Shown: positions 6,066 through 14,957 of the stretch, piece after piece
Layout: every line of letters begins with the position of its first letter
Position numbering within the stretch: the first letter of the stretch is position 1
DNA from: JANOAR01 sp031411235
GTDB lineage: Bacteria; Verrucomicrobiota; Verrucomicrobiia; Verrucomicrobiales; Verrucomicrobiaceae
NCBI GenBank assembly: GCA_031411235.1
Contig: JANOAR010000126.1
Span: 1-22,826 of the forward strand
Length of the DNA stretch: 22,826 nt
Direction of reading: 5' to 3'
Made by a program: the position numbers and the translations under genes
Notes under the pieces: model-generated
Told to the model about the DNA's origin: nothing
The model's database searches: none
The model's input: only the letters and a program-made list of their open reading frames with translations

Positions 6066-7424
6066 TTAGGCTGCTTGTTCCTCGAACGCACAGCCGTGTT
6101 TCTCGGCTTCGGCGGGCTCGACTTCTTCGATGACGGCTAGGCTTTTCAGTAGTTCCAGGGTGTTCTTCATGGTCAGGTCATCGCGCACGCGGTCGATGGT
6201 GCCGTCCTTGCGGGCGTCAGCGAGATACTTCTTCCAGGGTTTGCCACTGCGAGCGGACATTTGTGAAAGGGCGACGCTGACTTCGCTGTCGGAGGCGTGG
6301 ATTTCTTCGGCCTTGGCGATTTCTTCGAGGATGAAGCTGACTTTCACGCTCTGGCGAGCCTGCTGGCTTGCAGCGCTGACGATCTCGTCCTGGTGCTGCA
6401 TGAGGGCTTCCTGATCCATGCCCTGGCGCATGGCGCGCATGGCCATGTCGTTCGTCCGGCGCTGGGCCTCGCGATCCACGGCTTCCTGGGGCACTTCAAA
6501 GTCCATCTTGTCATGCAAGTAGGCGAGCACTTGGTTGCCGTGGGAGGCGTCGCGGGCTTGCTCCAGGCGCTTGCGAATGTTGCTCTCGACTTCCTTGCGC
6601 AGGGTTTCCACGGTGAGTCCGCTCTGAACTTTGGCGGCAAAGGCTTCGTCCACTTCGGGGATGTTGCGTTGTTTCACGCCGATGCAGTTGGCGTCGATGA
6701 CGAGGGTTTTGCCCTTGAGTTCTTCGCTGTGGAAGTCGTCGGGCAACGTCAGGCTCAGGGTGCGCTGCTCGTCTTTTTTGATGCCGACGAGCGCGGCGTA
6801 GAAGCCGGGGATGAAGTCCTCGGTCTTGCTCAGGAGATACATGTTGCCCTCGCTGCTGGCGAAGTAGGCGGGCAGCGTCGGATAAGCCTCGGCGACAGGC
6901 TGGCCATCGACGGTGCTAGTGTAGTTCAGCAGGACGACGTCGTTGATCGCGGCTTCGCGATCCACATCGACCATCTCCTGGTGGTGCTCGCGGAGGTGAT
7001 ACAGCTCATGCTCAATGTGGGCGTCGGTGACTTCGACGCGCTCAAGTTTCACGGGGATACTCTTGTAGTCGGGCAGTTCGATTTTCGGCGCGGTGCTGAC
7101 TTCGGCAACGAAGTTGAAGATGTTGTCATCGCCCAACTTCATGTCCTTCACGGAGAGGATTTGGAGGACGTTGAGTTTTTGATTCTCGATGGCATCACGG
7201 AAGGATTGGTTCACGAGCTGTTGCTTCAACTCGCTGTCGATGGCGTCTTTATAGCGGCTGGTGATGACGGCGGGCGGCACCTTGCCGGGGCGGTAGCCGG
7301 GGATTTTTGCGATGCTGGTGAAGTAGGTGATGATCTTGCTGCGCTCTTTTTTGACGGCGTCCGCTGGGACTTCGACAGTGAGGACGGCACGGCAATTGGG
7401 CTGATGTTCGACGTTGATGTTCAT
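6066..7424 (-). CDS. tig: Trigger factor, ribosome-associated chaperone and peptidyl-prolyl isomerase
   Basis: The product is 452 residues from the ATG at 7424, near the usual size. The N-terminal ribosome-binding domain contains the signature-like GYRPGKVPP (43-51). An FKBP-type middle domain follows (about 150-245; VVLLNYTSTVDGQPV, FIPGFYAALVGIKKDEQRTL). A long helical C-terminal domain forms the chaperone arms. It binds nascent chains at the ribosome exit near L23. An in-frame upstream start at 7550 would add 42 residues without family similarity and lies upstream of the candidate promoter (7510-7537), so it is rejected. The start shows no clear Shine-Dalgarno. The gene is not next to clpP/clpX here, at least on its downstream side, where the convergent sirtuin lies. 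Confidence 0.93.
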   Translation of the reverse strand: MNINVEHQPNCRAVLTVEVPADAVKKERSKIITYFTSIAKIPGYRPGKVPPAVITSRYKDAIDSELKQQLVNQSFRDAIENQKLNVLQILSVKDMKLGDDNIFNFVAEVSTAPKIELPDYKSIPVKLERVEVTDAHIEHELYHLREHHQEMVDVDREAAINDVVLLNYTSTVDGQPVAEAYPTLPAYFASSEGNMYLLSKTEDFIPGFYAALVGIKKDEQRTLSLTLPDDFHSEELKGKTLVIDANCIGVKQRNIPEVDEAFAAKVQSGLTVETLRKEVESNIRKRLEQARDASHGNQVLAYLHDKMDFEVPQEAVDREAQRRTNDMAMRAMRQGMDQEALMQHQDEIVSAASQQARQSVKVSFILEEIAKAEEIHASDSEVSVALSQMSARSGKPWKKYLADARKDGTIDRVRDDLTMKNTLELLKSLAVIEEVEPAEAEKHGCAFEEQAA

Positions 7425-7500
7425 AAAACTCGATCTAGTGGGGGTGGTCTGAATTGACGGCCCGAACGATGCGCAAACTGGCACCCCTGCCCGGGCAAAA

Positions 7501-7537
7501 GGGGGGCGGATCGTAGGGCGGGAAGTTTGGTTTGCAA
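7501..7537 (-). promoter_or_regulatory. Candidate tig promoter
   Basis: On the minus strand TTGCAA (7537-7532) is followed after exactly 16 bp by TACGAT (7515-7510) and then by the C-rich run CCGCCCCCC (7509-7501). The same arrangement occurs upstream of rpsL. The predicted leader is roughly 75-80 nt and contains the palindrome TGCCCGGGCA (7488-7497). Prediction by eye only. Confidence 0.45.
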
Positions 7538-7562
7538 CGACAGATCGCATCCCTCAAAAACC

Positions 7563-8087
7563 ATGAAAATACTCCTCCGCATCGAAGTCCTCTTCCTCCT
7601 CGCTCTTGCTGTTGTTGGCGGCGCGTGGGTGTTATTGTCCGATAAACCTGGTGCGCTCGATGAGGGGAAACCCGCCGTTGCATCCATCAGCAAAGATCCT
7701 GGCGACGGCTCCACTTTGATCCGGCGCTGTCACTTGGAGCGGGATGTCGGTAATGCTCGGCTGGACATAGAGCTGCGCATGACCAACAACCACTCGAAGA
7801 AGCTATTGCTCGCGCCACCAGTGCTGCGCCTCATCAATGCCAAAGGAGCCGATGTGCCCGCCTACTTTCTGCCTACCGAGCCGCCGCCCGAGCTAACGGC
7901 CAAGAGCACGCACGAGGTGCGTATGCGCTTCTGGCTGGAGGCCGATGATGTAAAAGGCGAGCTGGTTCTGGAGGTCGATGGGCAAAAATTCAACATCAAG
8001 ACGGCAGCACCTCTGAACCTCGAAACGCTGAAAAATGCGGAGGCAAAGGCGATGCCAGTCGGAGGGGATTGGGGTGCGGTGAAGTAG
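7563..8087 (+). CDS. Hypothetical membrane-anchored or secreted protein
   Basis: From the ATG at 7563 the product has 174 residues. It has one N-terminal hydrophobic segment (about residues 4-25, RIEVLFLLALAVVGGAWVLL), either an uncleaved anchor or a signal peptide without an obvious cleavage motif. The rest is polar with alternating beta-like stretches (LDIELRMTN, HEVRMRFWLE, GELVLEVDGQKFNI) that suggest a small immunoglobulin-like or beta-sandwich fold outside the cytoplasm. An upstream in-frame start at 7527 would put charged residues before the hydrophobic segment and is less likely. No family is recognised. It is divergent from tig and 237 bp upstream of recA on the same strand. Function unknown. 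Confidence 0.6.
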   Translation: MKILLRIEVLFLLALAVVGGAWVLLSDKPGALDEGKPAVASISKDPGDGSTLIRRCHLERDVGNARLDIELRMTNNHSKKLLLAPPVLRLINAKGADVPAYFLPTEPPPELTAKSTHEVRMRFWLEADDVKGELVLEVDGQKFNIKTAAPLNLETLKNAEAKAMPVGGDWGAVK

Positions 8088-8243
8088 CCAATCTCGGGAT
8101 TTGGCGAGGCTATGCTGGCCTGACAACGGTGCGCCAAACCACAGAGGCATGGGCAGAGGGTGAACTATAAATCACCCCAAAAGACCGTTTGCGCCAGCCG
8201 ATGGACTCCCATTAAATCGCCATCTGTTCGCGAAAAAGCTTTC

Positions 8244-8261
8244 CACGGCGCTGACGCCGTG
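8244..8261 (+). other. Perfect hairpin next to the LexA-type box
   Basis: CACGGCG (8244-8250) and CGCCGTG (8255-8261) form a 7-bp stem with a CTGA loop, ending five bases before the LexA-type palindrome. No T-run follows on the plus strand. It could be a weak terminator for the upstream gene or a second dyad in the recA control region. Confidence 0.4.
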
Positions 8262-8266
8262 AATGA

Positions 8267-8280
8267 TGTTCGCCTGAACA
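8267..8280. promoter_or_regulatory. LexA box (SOS operator) of recA
   Basis: TGTTC-GCCT-GAACA is a perfect palindromic match to the TGTTC-N4-GAACA motif that I recall as the LexA-binding site of Verrucomicrobia. It ends 44 bp before the recA ATG. A possible -10, TGTAAT (8285-8290), lies just downstream, so a bound repressor would cover the promoter. A lone TGTTC half-site occurs at 8225-8229. Identity with LexA binding is by motif and gene context. Confidence 0.8.
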
Positions 8281-8324
8281 GTTTTGTAATCCCACACCCA
8301 CAAGCAACTACACCCTACCTCATT

Positions 8325-9416
<1,092 letters not shown>

Positions 9417-9646
9417 GCCGAGCGCGAGCCCTGCTGCTGTCGGTATAGCGAGGGCTATGCGGGGTAAGAGAGGATTGTGAGTGCGCAGCCATTGGCGAGC
9501 AGAGTCATGAGCATCATAACGGCTTTCATGAGCAAGCGCACTTTTCAAGCCGTAGCGCTGCAATCCTTTTCCCAGGCTGATCCCCGCACTCGCGCAGTCT
9601 GCTCCATCCCACTTCTAAACAAAGGCAAAATAATGCAATATTCCGT

Positions 9647-9682
9647 TTGCGCAGTTAGACAAGCCTGCTAGCCTCCGCGCTC
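9647..9682 (+). promoter_or_regulatory. Candidate promoter of the str/S10/spc cluster
   Basis: TTGCGC (9647-9652) and TAGCCT (9669-9674) are 16 bp apart and followed at once by CCGCGCTC. The layout matches the candidate tig promoter: TTGC.., 16-bp spacer, TA...T, then CCGC. Initiation would fall near 9681. No alternative of similar quality was seen in the gap. Confidence 0.45.
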
Positions 9683-9714
9683 CACAGCCCAGGGCACCTA
9701 AAACGGTCCTGGAA

Positions 9715-9738
9715 AAGGGCTTGCTTCGGCGAGCCTTT
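9715..9738 (+). other. UUCG-capped hairpin in the rpsL leader
   Basis: Ten pairs (two G-U) join 9715-9724 to 9729-9738 around the loop TTCG closed by C-G, the very stable cUUCGg tetraloop. No U-tract follows, so it is not a simple terminator. In a leader in front of ribosomal-protein genes it could be a binding site for autogenous control or an mRNA stabiliser. Function is not shown. Confidence 0.5.
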
Positions 9739-9849
9739 ACTATCGGCCGCGACTCCGGATAACAATCGCATCAGCTGTGGGATGGGTGACTTGTCTTTCC
9801 GTGTCGTGGTCTTAGAACCGTTATCGACCCAAAGATATTTTCACCTCGT

Positions 9850-10254
9850 ATGCCCACCATTAATCAACTTGTCCGACACGGCCGCTCCAATAAAGCGGTG
9901 AAGTCCAAGTCTCCTGCTCTCGACAATTGCCCGCAGCGTCGCGGTGTGTGTCTCCAGGTCATGACTCGTACGCCAAAGAAGCCCAACTCGGCTCTCCGTA
10001 AAGTCGCCAAGGTTCGTCTCACGAACGGATTTGAAGTTATCGCCTACATCGGTGGCGAAGGCCACAATCTCCAGGAGCATAGCATCGTGCTGATCCGCGG
10101 TGGACGTGTGAAGGATCTTCCTGGTGTTCGCTATCACATTGTGCGTGGCACCCTCGATTGTCTTGGTGTTGATGCTCGTCGCCGTGGCCGTTCCAAATAC
10201 GGTGCCAAGCGTCCGAAGAAAGGCGCAGTCCCTGTAGCCGCGAAAAAGAAATAA
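9850..10254 (+). CDS. rpsL: 30S ribosomal protein S12
   Basis: The 134-residue S12 is part of the 30S decoding centre. The family signature TPKKPNSALRKVAKVRLTNG is complete (41-60), followed by YIGGEGHNLQEHS and GGRVKDLPGVRYH. Lys43 and Lys88, whose changes give streptomycin resistance in E. coli, are both wild type, as is Asp89, the usual methylthiolation site. A basic tail of about ten residues (VPVAAKKK) extends past the usual end. It is the first gene after the candidate promoter, with no Shine-Dalgarno before the ATG, and is followed by rpsG after 42 bp, as in other str operons. Confidence 0.98.
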   Translation: MPTINQLVRHGRSNKAVKSKSPALDNCPQRRGVCLQVMTRTPKKPNSALRKVAKVRLTNGFEVIAYIGGEGHNLQEHSIVLIRGGRVKDLPGVRYHIVRGTLDCLGVDARRRGRSKYGAKRPKKGAVPVAAKKK

Positions 10255-10296
10255 CTACTGATCTAAGTTCACGGAACCCACAATTTTCCAAACGTC

Positions 10297-10770
10297 ATGG
10301 CACGCAGAAAAAGAGTATATGTTAAAGAGGAGAAGCGCGATTCGCGTTACGATAGCCCTCTGGTTGCCAATCTGGTCAATCGCATCATGGTTGATGGCAA
10401 GAAGTCGCTCGCTGAGCGTATTGTCTATGCTGCCATTGATAAGCTGAACGAGAAATCTGAAGCTGTCGATCCGCTTGAGCAGCTTAACCGCGCTATCGAA
10501 AACGCTAAGCCTCGCGTCGAGGTGAAGAGTCGTCGTGTCGGCGGTGCCACCTATCCTGTGCCGCTTGAGGTCACTCCTGCTCGTCAGCTTTCGTTGGCCA
10601 TGCGTTGGATCATTCAATATGCCCGTGGTCGCAAAGGCACTCCAATGCACCAGGCGCTCGCCAATGAATTGAAGGATGCAGCAGGCAACACAGGCAACGC
10701 CGTCCGCAAGCGCGATGACGTTCATAAGCAAGCCCAGGCCAACCGCGCCTTTGCTCACTTCCGCTTCTAA
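10297..10770 (+). CDS. rpsG: 30S ribosomal protein S7
   Basis: S7 (157 residues; family about 156) nucleates assembly of the 30S head by binding the 3' domain of 16S rRNA and contacts the E site. The basic N-terminus (ARRKRVYVKEEKRDSRY) and the central KPRVEVKSRRVGGATYPVP signature are intact, as is the C-terminal KRDDVHKQAQANRAFAHFRF. The upstream 42-bp gap has no Shine-Dalgarno and no hairpin that I recognise as the S7 autoregulatory site known between rpsL and rpsG in E. coli. It lies between rpsL and fusA, the standard str order. Confidence 0.98.
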   Translation: MARRKRVYVKEEKRDSRYDSPLVANLVNRIMVDGKKSLAERIVYAAIDKLNEKSEAVDPLEQLNRAIENAKPRVEVKSRRVGGATYPVPLEVTPARQLSLAMRWIIQYARGRKGTPMHQALANELKDAAGNTGNAVRKRDDVHKQAQANRAFAHFRF

Positions 10771-10818
10771 TTACCCACTCCGCAGCTTCGCTAGCTCCAT
10801 ACTACTTCGTTTTCACTC

Positions 10819-12969
10819 ATGTCGAATCCCAACAGTCCTAACCGCGAGTATCCGCTAGAGCGCACTCGCAACATCGGTATCTGCGCCCACATTGATGCCG
10901 GTAAGACGACTCTCACTGAGCGAATCTTGTTCTATACAGGCATGATCCATAAGATCGGTGAAGTGCATGATGGTGCCGCTACCACGGATTGGATGGAGCA
11001 AGAAAAAGAGCGGGGTATCACAATTACTTCTGCTGCCGTTACGGCTAAGTGGAAGCAGATACCACAAGAAGGCACTTATAAAGCCTTTGAAGGTCAGGAC
11101 ATGCGGGTCAATATCATTGACACCCCCGGTCACGTTGATTTTACTGCTGAAGTTGAGCGTTCCCTCCGCGTTCTCGATGGTGCAATCTTCGTCCTTTGTG
11201 GTGTGGCTGGCGTGCAGCCTCAGTCTGAAACCGTGTATCGCCAGGCGCAGAAGTATGGTGTGCCTCGTATTGCTTTCGTTAATAAGATGGATCGCACCGG
11301 CGCCAACTTTGATAACGTGGTGAAGGACATTCGCGAAAAGCTCGGAGCCAATGCTTTCCCCATTCTGATCCCCATCGGTGCTGAAGACTTGCTCATCGGC
11401 CAGATCGACGTGGTGAATAAGCAGGCAGTTATCTATTCCGATAGCGATAAATTTGGTTCCACCTTCTCCATTCGAGATCTCGAAGGCGCTGAAATCGCCA
11501 AGGCGGACAAGGCTTACAACGAATTGGTCGAAGAGCTTTGCAATGTTGATGATGTCATAGGCACTATGTTCCTGGAGGAGAAGCCTATTTCGATCCCGGA
11601 CGTGAAAGCGGCCCTTCGTCGCGCCACAATTAGCAATGCCATTATTCCTGTAGCTGGCGGCTCAGCCTTTAAAAACAAAGGCGTCCAGTATCTGAATGAT
11701 GCCGTCATTGATTACCTTCCTGGCCCTCTCGACATCGAGCCGGCCAAGGGTATTCATCCCGATGACCATGAAATCTCGGTTGAAGCCATTCCCGATGATG
11801 CGGCAATGTTCTGCTCCCTCGCTTTCAAGCTCTGGAGTGACAAGTTTGGCCGTTTGACTTTCTTCCGCGTCTATTCCGGTTGTGTCAAAAAAGGTGACAG
11901 CATCTACAATCCCCGAACACGCAAATCAGATCGTGTGGGCCGCTTGATTCAGATTCAGGCCGCGGTGCATAAGGACATTGATTGCTGCTACGCTGGGGAT
12001 ATTGCCGCAATGGTTGGTCTTCGTGATGTGCGCACTGGCGACACCCTCTGCAACGAAAAGTTCGATATCCAGCTCGAACCCCCATCCTTCCCCGAGCCCG
12101 TTATCTCGATGTCTGTCGAGCCTAAGACTAAGGTTGATCAAGAGAAGATGGGTAATGCTCTCCAGCGTCTCTCGGAAGAAGATCCAACTTTCTGGGTCAA
12201 GACTGATGAAGAAACAGGTCAGACCATTATCGCTGGCATGGGTGAGTTGCATCTTGAAATTCTTCGCGACCGAATGCTGCGCGAACACAAGGTGGACACC
12301 ATTGCTGGTAAGCCACAGATCGCCTACCGCGAAACCATCATGCAGGACGCCGATGGCGAAGGCAAGCTGGTCAAACAATCCGGTGGCCGCGGTCAGTATG
12401 GCCATGTTATACTCAAGATTTTCAAGAGCGAACGAGGTAAGGGTATCACCTGTGATAACAAGGTTATCGGCGGCACCATTCCCAAGGAATACATCAATGC
12501 CAGCAAGGCTGGCGCTGTGGAAGCCATGCTCAATGGAATCATCGCTGGCTACCCCGTTGTGGATGTTCATATCGACATCTTGGATGGTTCAAGCCATGAC
12601 GTTGACTCCAATGAAAATGCCTTCAAGATGGCGGCAATCTTTGCCGTCAAGGATGCGCTAAAGAAAGCCAAACCAATCTTGCTTGAGCCTATTATGGCCG
12701 TCGAATCTTCCACGCCTGAAACCTATCAGGGTGACATCATGGGGGACATGAACCGCCGCCGTGGTAAGATTCAAGGCATCGACGTGAAGGGTAATCTTGC
12801 CATCATGCGTGCTGAAATTCCCCTTTCGGAAATGTTTGGCTACTCGACCGCCATTCGCACCCTTTCCAGTGGTCGTGCCAATTACAGCATGACGCCTTCG
12901 CACTTCGAGGAAGTGCCAAGAAACATCGTCGAACAAATCGTGGAACAGCGCGGTGGATCTAAATCCTAA
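10819..12969 (+). CDS. fusA: Elongation factor G
   Basis: EF-G is the 716-residue GTPase that drives translocation of tRNA and mRNA. G-domain motifs are AHIDAGKT (23-30), RGITIT (65-70), DTPGHVDF (101-108) and NKMD (155-158). Domain II follows, and the domain III-V region includes GMGELHLEI, GGRGQYGHV and the C-terminal GRANYSM. Length is at the upper end of canonical EF-G. There is no Shine-Dalgarno at the ATG. It completes the str group, but tuf, which follows fusA in many bacteria, is absent; rpsJ begins 37 bp later, joining str directly to S10. Canonical EF-G function is likely; a specialised paralogue is unlikely in this position. Confidence 0.97.
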   Translation: MSNPNSPNREYPLERTRNIGICAHIDAGKTTLTERILFYTGMIHKIGEVHDGAATTDWMEQEKERGITITSAAVTAKWKQIPQEGTYKAFEGQDMRVNIIDTPGHVDFTAEVERSLRVLDGAIFVLCGVAGVQPQSETVYRQAQKYGVPRIAFVNKMDRTGANFDNVVKDIREKLGANAFPILIPIGAEDLLIGQIDVVNKQAVIYSDSDKFGSTFSIRDLEGAEIAKADKAYNELVEELCNVDDVIGTMFLEEKPISIPDVKAALRRATISNAIIPVAGGSAFKNKGVQYLNDAVIDYLPGPLDIEPAKGIHPDDHEISVEAIPDDAAMFCSLAFKLWSDKFGRLTFFRVYSGCVKKGDSIYNPRTRKSDRVGRLIQIQAAVHKDIDCCYAGDIAAMVGLRDVRTGDTLCNEKFDIQLEPPSFPEPVISMSVEPKTKVDQEKMGNALQRLSEEDPTFWVKTDEETGQTIIAGMGELHLEILRDRMLREHKVDTIAGKPQIAYRETIMQDADGEGKLVKQSGGRGQYGHVILKIFKSERGKGITCDNKVIGGTIPKEYINASKAGAVEAMLNGIIAGYPVVDVHIDILDGSSHDVDSNENAFKMAAIFAVKDALKKAKPILLEPIMAVESSTPETYQGDIMGDMNRRRGKIQGIDVKGNLAIMRAEIPLSEMFGYSTAIRTLSSGRANYSMTPSHFEEVPRNIVEQIVEQRGGSKS

Positions 12970-13006
12970 CCGCTAGATTAGAGAACCTTACGCGCACCTC
13001 ATTATC

Positions 13007-13315
13007 ATGCAAAGCCAACGCATCAGAATCCGCCTCCGGGCCTACGACTATCGCACCCTCGATAAGTCCACCGCAGACATTGTCGAGACCGCCAAGCGCA
13101 CAGGCGCTAAGGTTGCGGGGCCGATCCCACTGCCAACACGCATCGAGAAATTCACCGTGAATCGTTCGCCGCACGTTGATAAAAAGTCGATGGATCAATT
13201 TGAAATCCGCACGCACAAGCGCTTGCTCGACATTGTTGACCCAACAGCACGCACCGTCGATGAGTTGAAAAAGCTCAATCTCCCTTCCGGCGTGGACATC
13301 ACCATCAAGATCTAA
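13007..13315 (+). CDS. rpsJ: 30S ribosomal protein S10
   Basis: S10 (102 residues) is a 30S head protein that also pairs with NusB in transcription antitermination. Recognisable parts are RIRIRLRAYDYRTLD at the N-terminus, the GPIPLPTRIEKFTV stretch and the RSPHVDKKSMDQFEIRTHKR loop. Length is normal. It is the first gene of the S10 group and lies 37 bp after fusA without a visible terminator or promoter, so it is probably read from the str promoter. The leader expected for L4 autoregulation in enterobacteria is missing. The start has no Shine-Dalgarno. Confidence 0.98.
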   Translation: MQSQRIRIRLRAYDYRTLDKSTADIVETAKRTGAKVAGPIPLPTRIEKFTVNRSPHVDKKSMDQFEIRTHKRLLDIVDPTARTVDELKKLNLPSGVDITIKI

Positions 13316-13336
13316 CTCACCCAAGAGGACAAATAT

Positions 13337-13990
13337 ATGAGTCTCGGACTAGTAGGAAAAAAGGTGGGAATGACCACCATTTACACCCCCAAGGGCAGAG
13401 CGATTGGCGTTACCGTCATCGACGTCTCAGGCAACCAAGTTTTGCAAGTCAAGAAGGCGTCGGAAAAAGACGGCTATGATGCTGTGCAAATCGGCTTTGA
13501 CGATCAAAAGGACAGCCGTATCAACAAGCCAGACGCAGGTCACTTCAAGCGCTGGGGTGGCACTTCCAAGAAAAAAGTTCAAGAGTTCCGCCTCGCCCCT
13601 GGCGAGGTAGCTCCTGAATCCGGTAGCATTATTGCTCCTAGCCATTTCGCAGTTGATCAATGGATCGACGTGATCGGTATCACCAAGGGCAAGGGTTTCC
13701 AAGGTGTTATGAAACGCCACAACTTTGCCGGTCAACCTGCAACTCATGGTCACATGATGCATCGCCGTCCCGGTTCCATTGGTTGCCGTTTGACCCCGGG
13801 TTTGGTTTGGAAGAACCAAAAGATGCCTGGTCACGATGGTGTCAATCGTCGCACGACCCAGAATTTGCAAATCGTAGCCGTTCGCCCAGATGATGGAGTG
13901 ATCCTCGTCTCGGGTGCCGTGCCAGGAGCCAAAGGCAGCTACCTCACGATCCGCCCCGCAAAGAAGAAGCCCGCACCTGCGAAGGCTTAA
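13337..13990 (+). CDS. rplC: 50S ribosomal protein L3
   Basis: L3 (217 residues) binds 23S rRNA early in 50S assembly and reaches toward the peptidyl-transferase centre. The start LGLVGKKVGMTTIY and the central loop GKGFQGVMKRHNFAGQPATHG (118-138), followed by HRRPGSIG and KMPGHDGVNRRT, are typical. A short Lys/Pro/Ala tail ends the protein. An AGAGGA element sits a few bases before the ATG, one of the few clear Shine-Dalgarno sequences in this cluster. The gap to rpsJ is 21 bp and to rplD 25 bp. Confidence 0.98.
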   Translation: MSLGLVGKKVGMTTIYTPKGRAIGVTVIDVSGNQVLQVKKASEKDGYDAVQIGFDDQKDSRINKPDAGHFKRWGGTSKKKVQEFRLAPGEVAPESGSIIAPSHFAVDQWIDVIGITKGKGFQGVMKRHNFAGQPATHGHMMHRRPGSIGCRLTPGLVWKNQKMPGHDGVNRRTTQNLQIVAVRPDDGVILVSGAVPGAKGSYLTIRPAKKKPAPAKA

Positions 13991-14015
13991 TTAGATAAGA
14001 AGGGAACTAAAGAGT

Positions 14016-14624
14016 ATGGCAGCAGCAACATTCACAACCTCCGCCGCGCAACAGGCGAACCTAAACCTTACCGAAGGTCACCAGGGCAAACAGGCTCTCC
14101 ACGATGTCGTGGTAGCTTACCGCGCAAACCGCCGTGCAGGCACCGCCCACACCAAGCGTCGTGGCGAAGTGCAAGGATCCGGGAAGAAGCTTTGGGCTCA
14201 AAAGGGTACTGGCAACGCCCGTATGGGCAGCCGTCGTAGCCCCATCTGGAGCGGTGGTGCAACAGTCTTCGGTCCTCGAACTCGCGACTTTAGCCTCACC
14301 ACCACTAAAAAGGTTCGCGTTCTCGCTTTCCGCACGGCGCTTACCGCTCGTATCAACGACGGCGACGTGCTCTCGGTTCCTAGCTTTTCTGTCGGTGATG
14401 GTAAAACAAAGTCCTTTGTGGCTGCCGTTGCTGGACTTACAGATTCCAATTCCACCCTTATCATTGGCACTCGTTTCGACGACATGACTTTCCGCGCTGG
14501 ACGCAATGTTCAAGCGGTGCAACTCGCCAGTGCTGAAGATGTTAACGCCGAGCAATTGCTCAATTATAAGAAGGTGATCATCACCGCCGACGCCCTCGAA
14601 ACCCTCGCCCGGAGGACTGCTTAA
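14016..14624 (+). CDS. rplD: 50S ribosomal protein L4
   Basis: L4 (202 residues) lines the polypeptide exit tunnel. The extended loop is clear: RRAGTAHTKRRGEVQGSG, then KLWAQKGTGNARMGSRRSPIW and GGATVFGPRTRDF. A globular part with FRTALTARINDGDV and the C-terminal NYKKVIITADALETL follows. An AAGAAGGGA-type Shine-Dalgarno precedes the ATG. In E. coli L4 represses its own operon through the S10 leader; no equivalent leader exists before rpsJ here, so that control is probably absent or works elsewhere. It is followed by rplW after only 6 bp. Confidence 0.97.
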   Translation: MAAATFTTSAAQQANLNLTEGHQGKQALHDVVVAYRANRRAGTAHTKRRGEVQGSGKKLWAQKGTGNARMGSRRSPIWSGGATVFGPRTRDFSLTTTKKVRVLAFRTALTARINDGDVLSVPSFSVGDGKTKSFVAAVAGLTDSNSTLIIGTRFDDMTFRAGRNVQAVQLASAEDVNAEQLLNYKKVIITADALETLARRTA

Positions 14625-14630
14625 TTCGTC

Positions 14631-14915
14631 ATGCAAGACCTTTACCAAGTCATTAAGACTATCCGTCTCACTGAGAAGGCCACCCTCCTTGGAGATAAGA
14701 ACAATGAGTTCGTCTTCAAGGTAGATTCCAAGACCAACAAAGTTGAGATCAAGCAGGCTGTTGAGAAAATCTTCGGCAAGACGGTGATCGGTGTTCGCAC
14801 CCTCAACGTCCTCGGCAAAGCGCGGCGCGCCAAACGTGCAGATGCGGGCCGTACCAATCATTGGAAAAAGGCCATTGTCCGTCTCGCTCCCGGCGAACGC
14901 ATTGATCTTGTGTAA
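14631..14915 (+). CDS. rplW: 50S ribosomal protein L23
   Basis: L23 (94 residues) sits at the tunnel exit and is the docking site for trigger factor, whose gene is also in this window. The pattern VIKTIRLTEKATLL, then NNEFVFKVDSKTNKVEIKQAVEKIF, then VIGVRTLNVLGKARRAKR is typical of the family. The C-terminus KKAIVRLAPGERIDLV is complete. The 6-bp gap after rplD contains no Shine-Dalgarno, so translation is probably coupled to rplD. Confidence 0.96.
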   Translation: MQDLYQVIKTIRLTEKATLLGDKNNEFVFKVDSKTNKVEIKQAVEKIFGKTVIGVRTLNVLGKARRAKRADAGRTNHWKKAIVRLAPGERIDLV

Positions 14916-14957
14916 TATCTCAGGCTCGCCGCAACCCTTTATTAGAATCGCACCTTT

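Larger units (their letters stand above)
9417..9849 (+). other. recA-rpsL intergenic region with str leader
   Basis: No convincing gene lies in this 433-bp gap. The left half shows only a weak 6-bp inverted repeat (AGCCCT at 9427-9432, AGGGCT at 9451-9456), not a good terminator. The right half holds the candidate rpsL promoter and a leader of about 170 nt with a UUCG-capped hairpin. A 64-codon ORF at 9477-9671 overlaps the promoter and was not called. Confidence 0.55.

Noticed and set aside
6076..6087. TGTTC-CTC-GAAC resembling a LexA box inside the end of tig
   Set aside because: The spacer is 3 not 4 bp, the final A is missing, and it is in a coding region at a gene end.
6297..7457. Plus-strand ORF of 386 codons opposite tig
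   Set aside because: Low-complexity Val/Phe/Asp/Gly-rich translation typical of an antisense frame; tig is unambiguous.
8158..8177. GGGTGA/TCACCC hairpin after the 7563-8087 gene
   Set aside because: Short stem with an AU-rich 8-nt loop and no T-run; not called as a terminator.
8225..8229. Possible second LexA box upstream of recA
   Set aside because: Only the TGTTC half is present; the other half reads AAAAG.
9427..9456. Inverted repeat AGCCCT/AGGGCT after recA as a terminator
   Set aside because: Six pairs, an 18-nt loop and no T-run make a poor terminator.
9477..9671. 64-codon ORF between recA and rpsL
   Set aside because: It runs into the candidate rpsL promoter, has no ribosome site and no family resemblance.
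14061..14861. Minus-strand ORF of 266 codons over rplD and rplW
   Set aside because: Antisense to two certain ribosomal genes, with no family resemblance.
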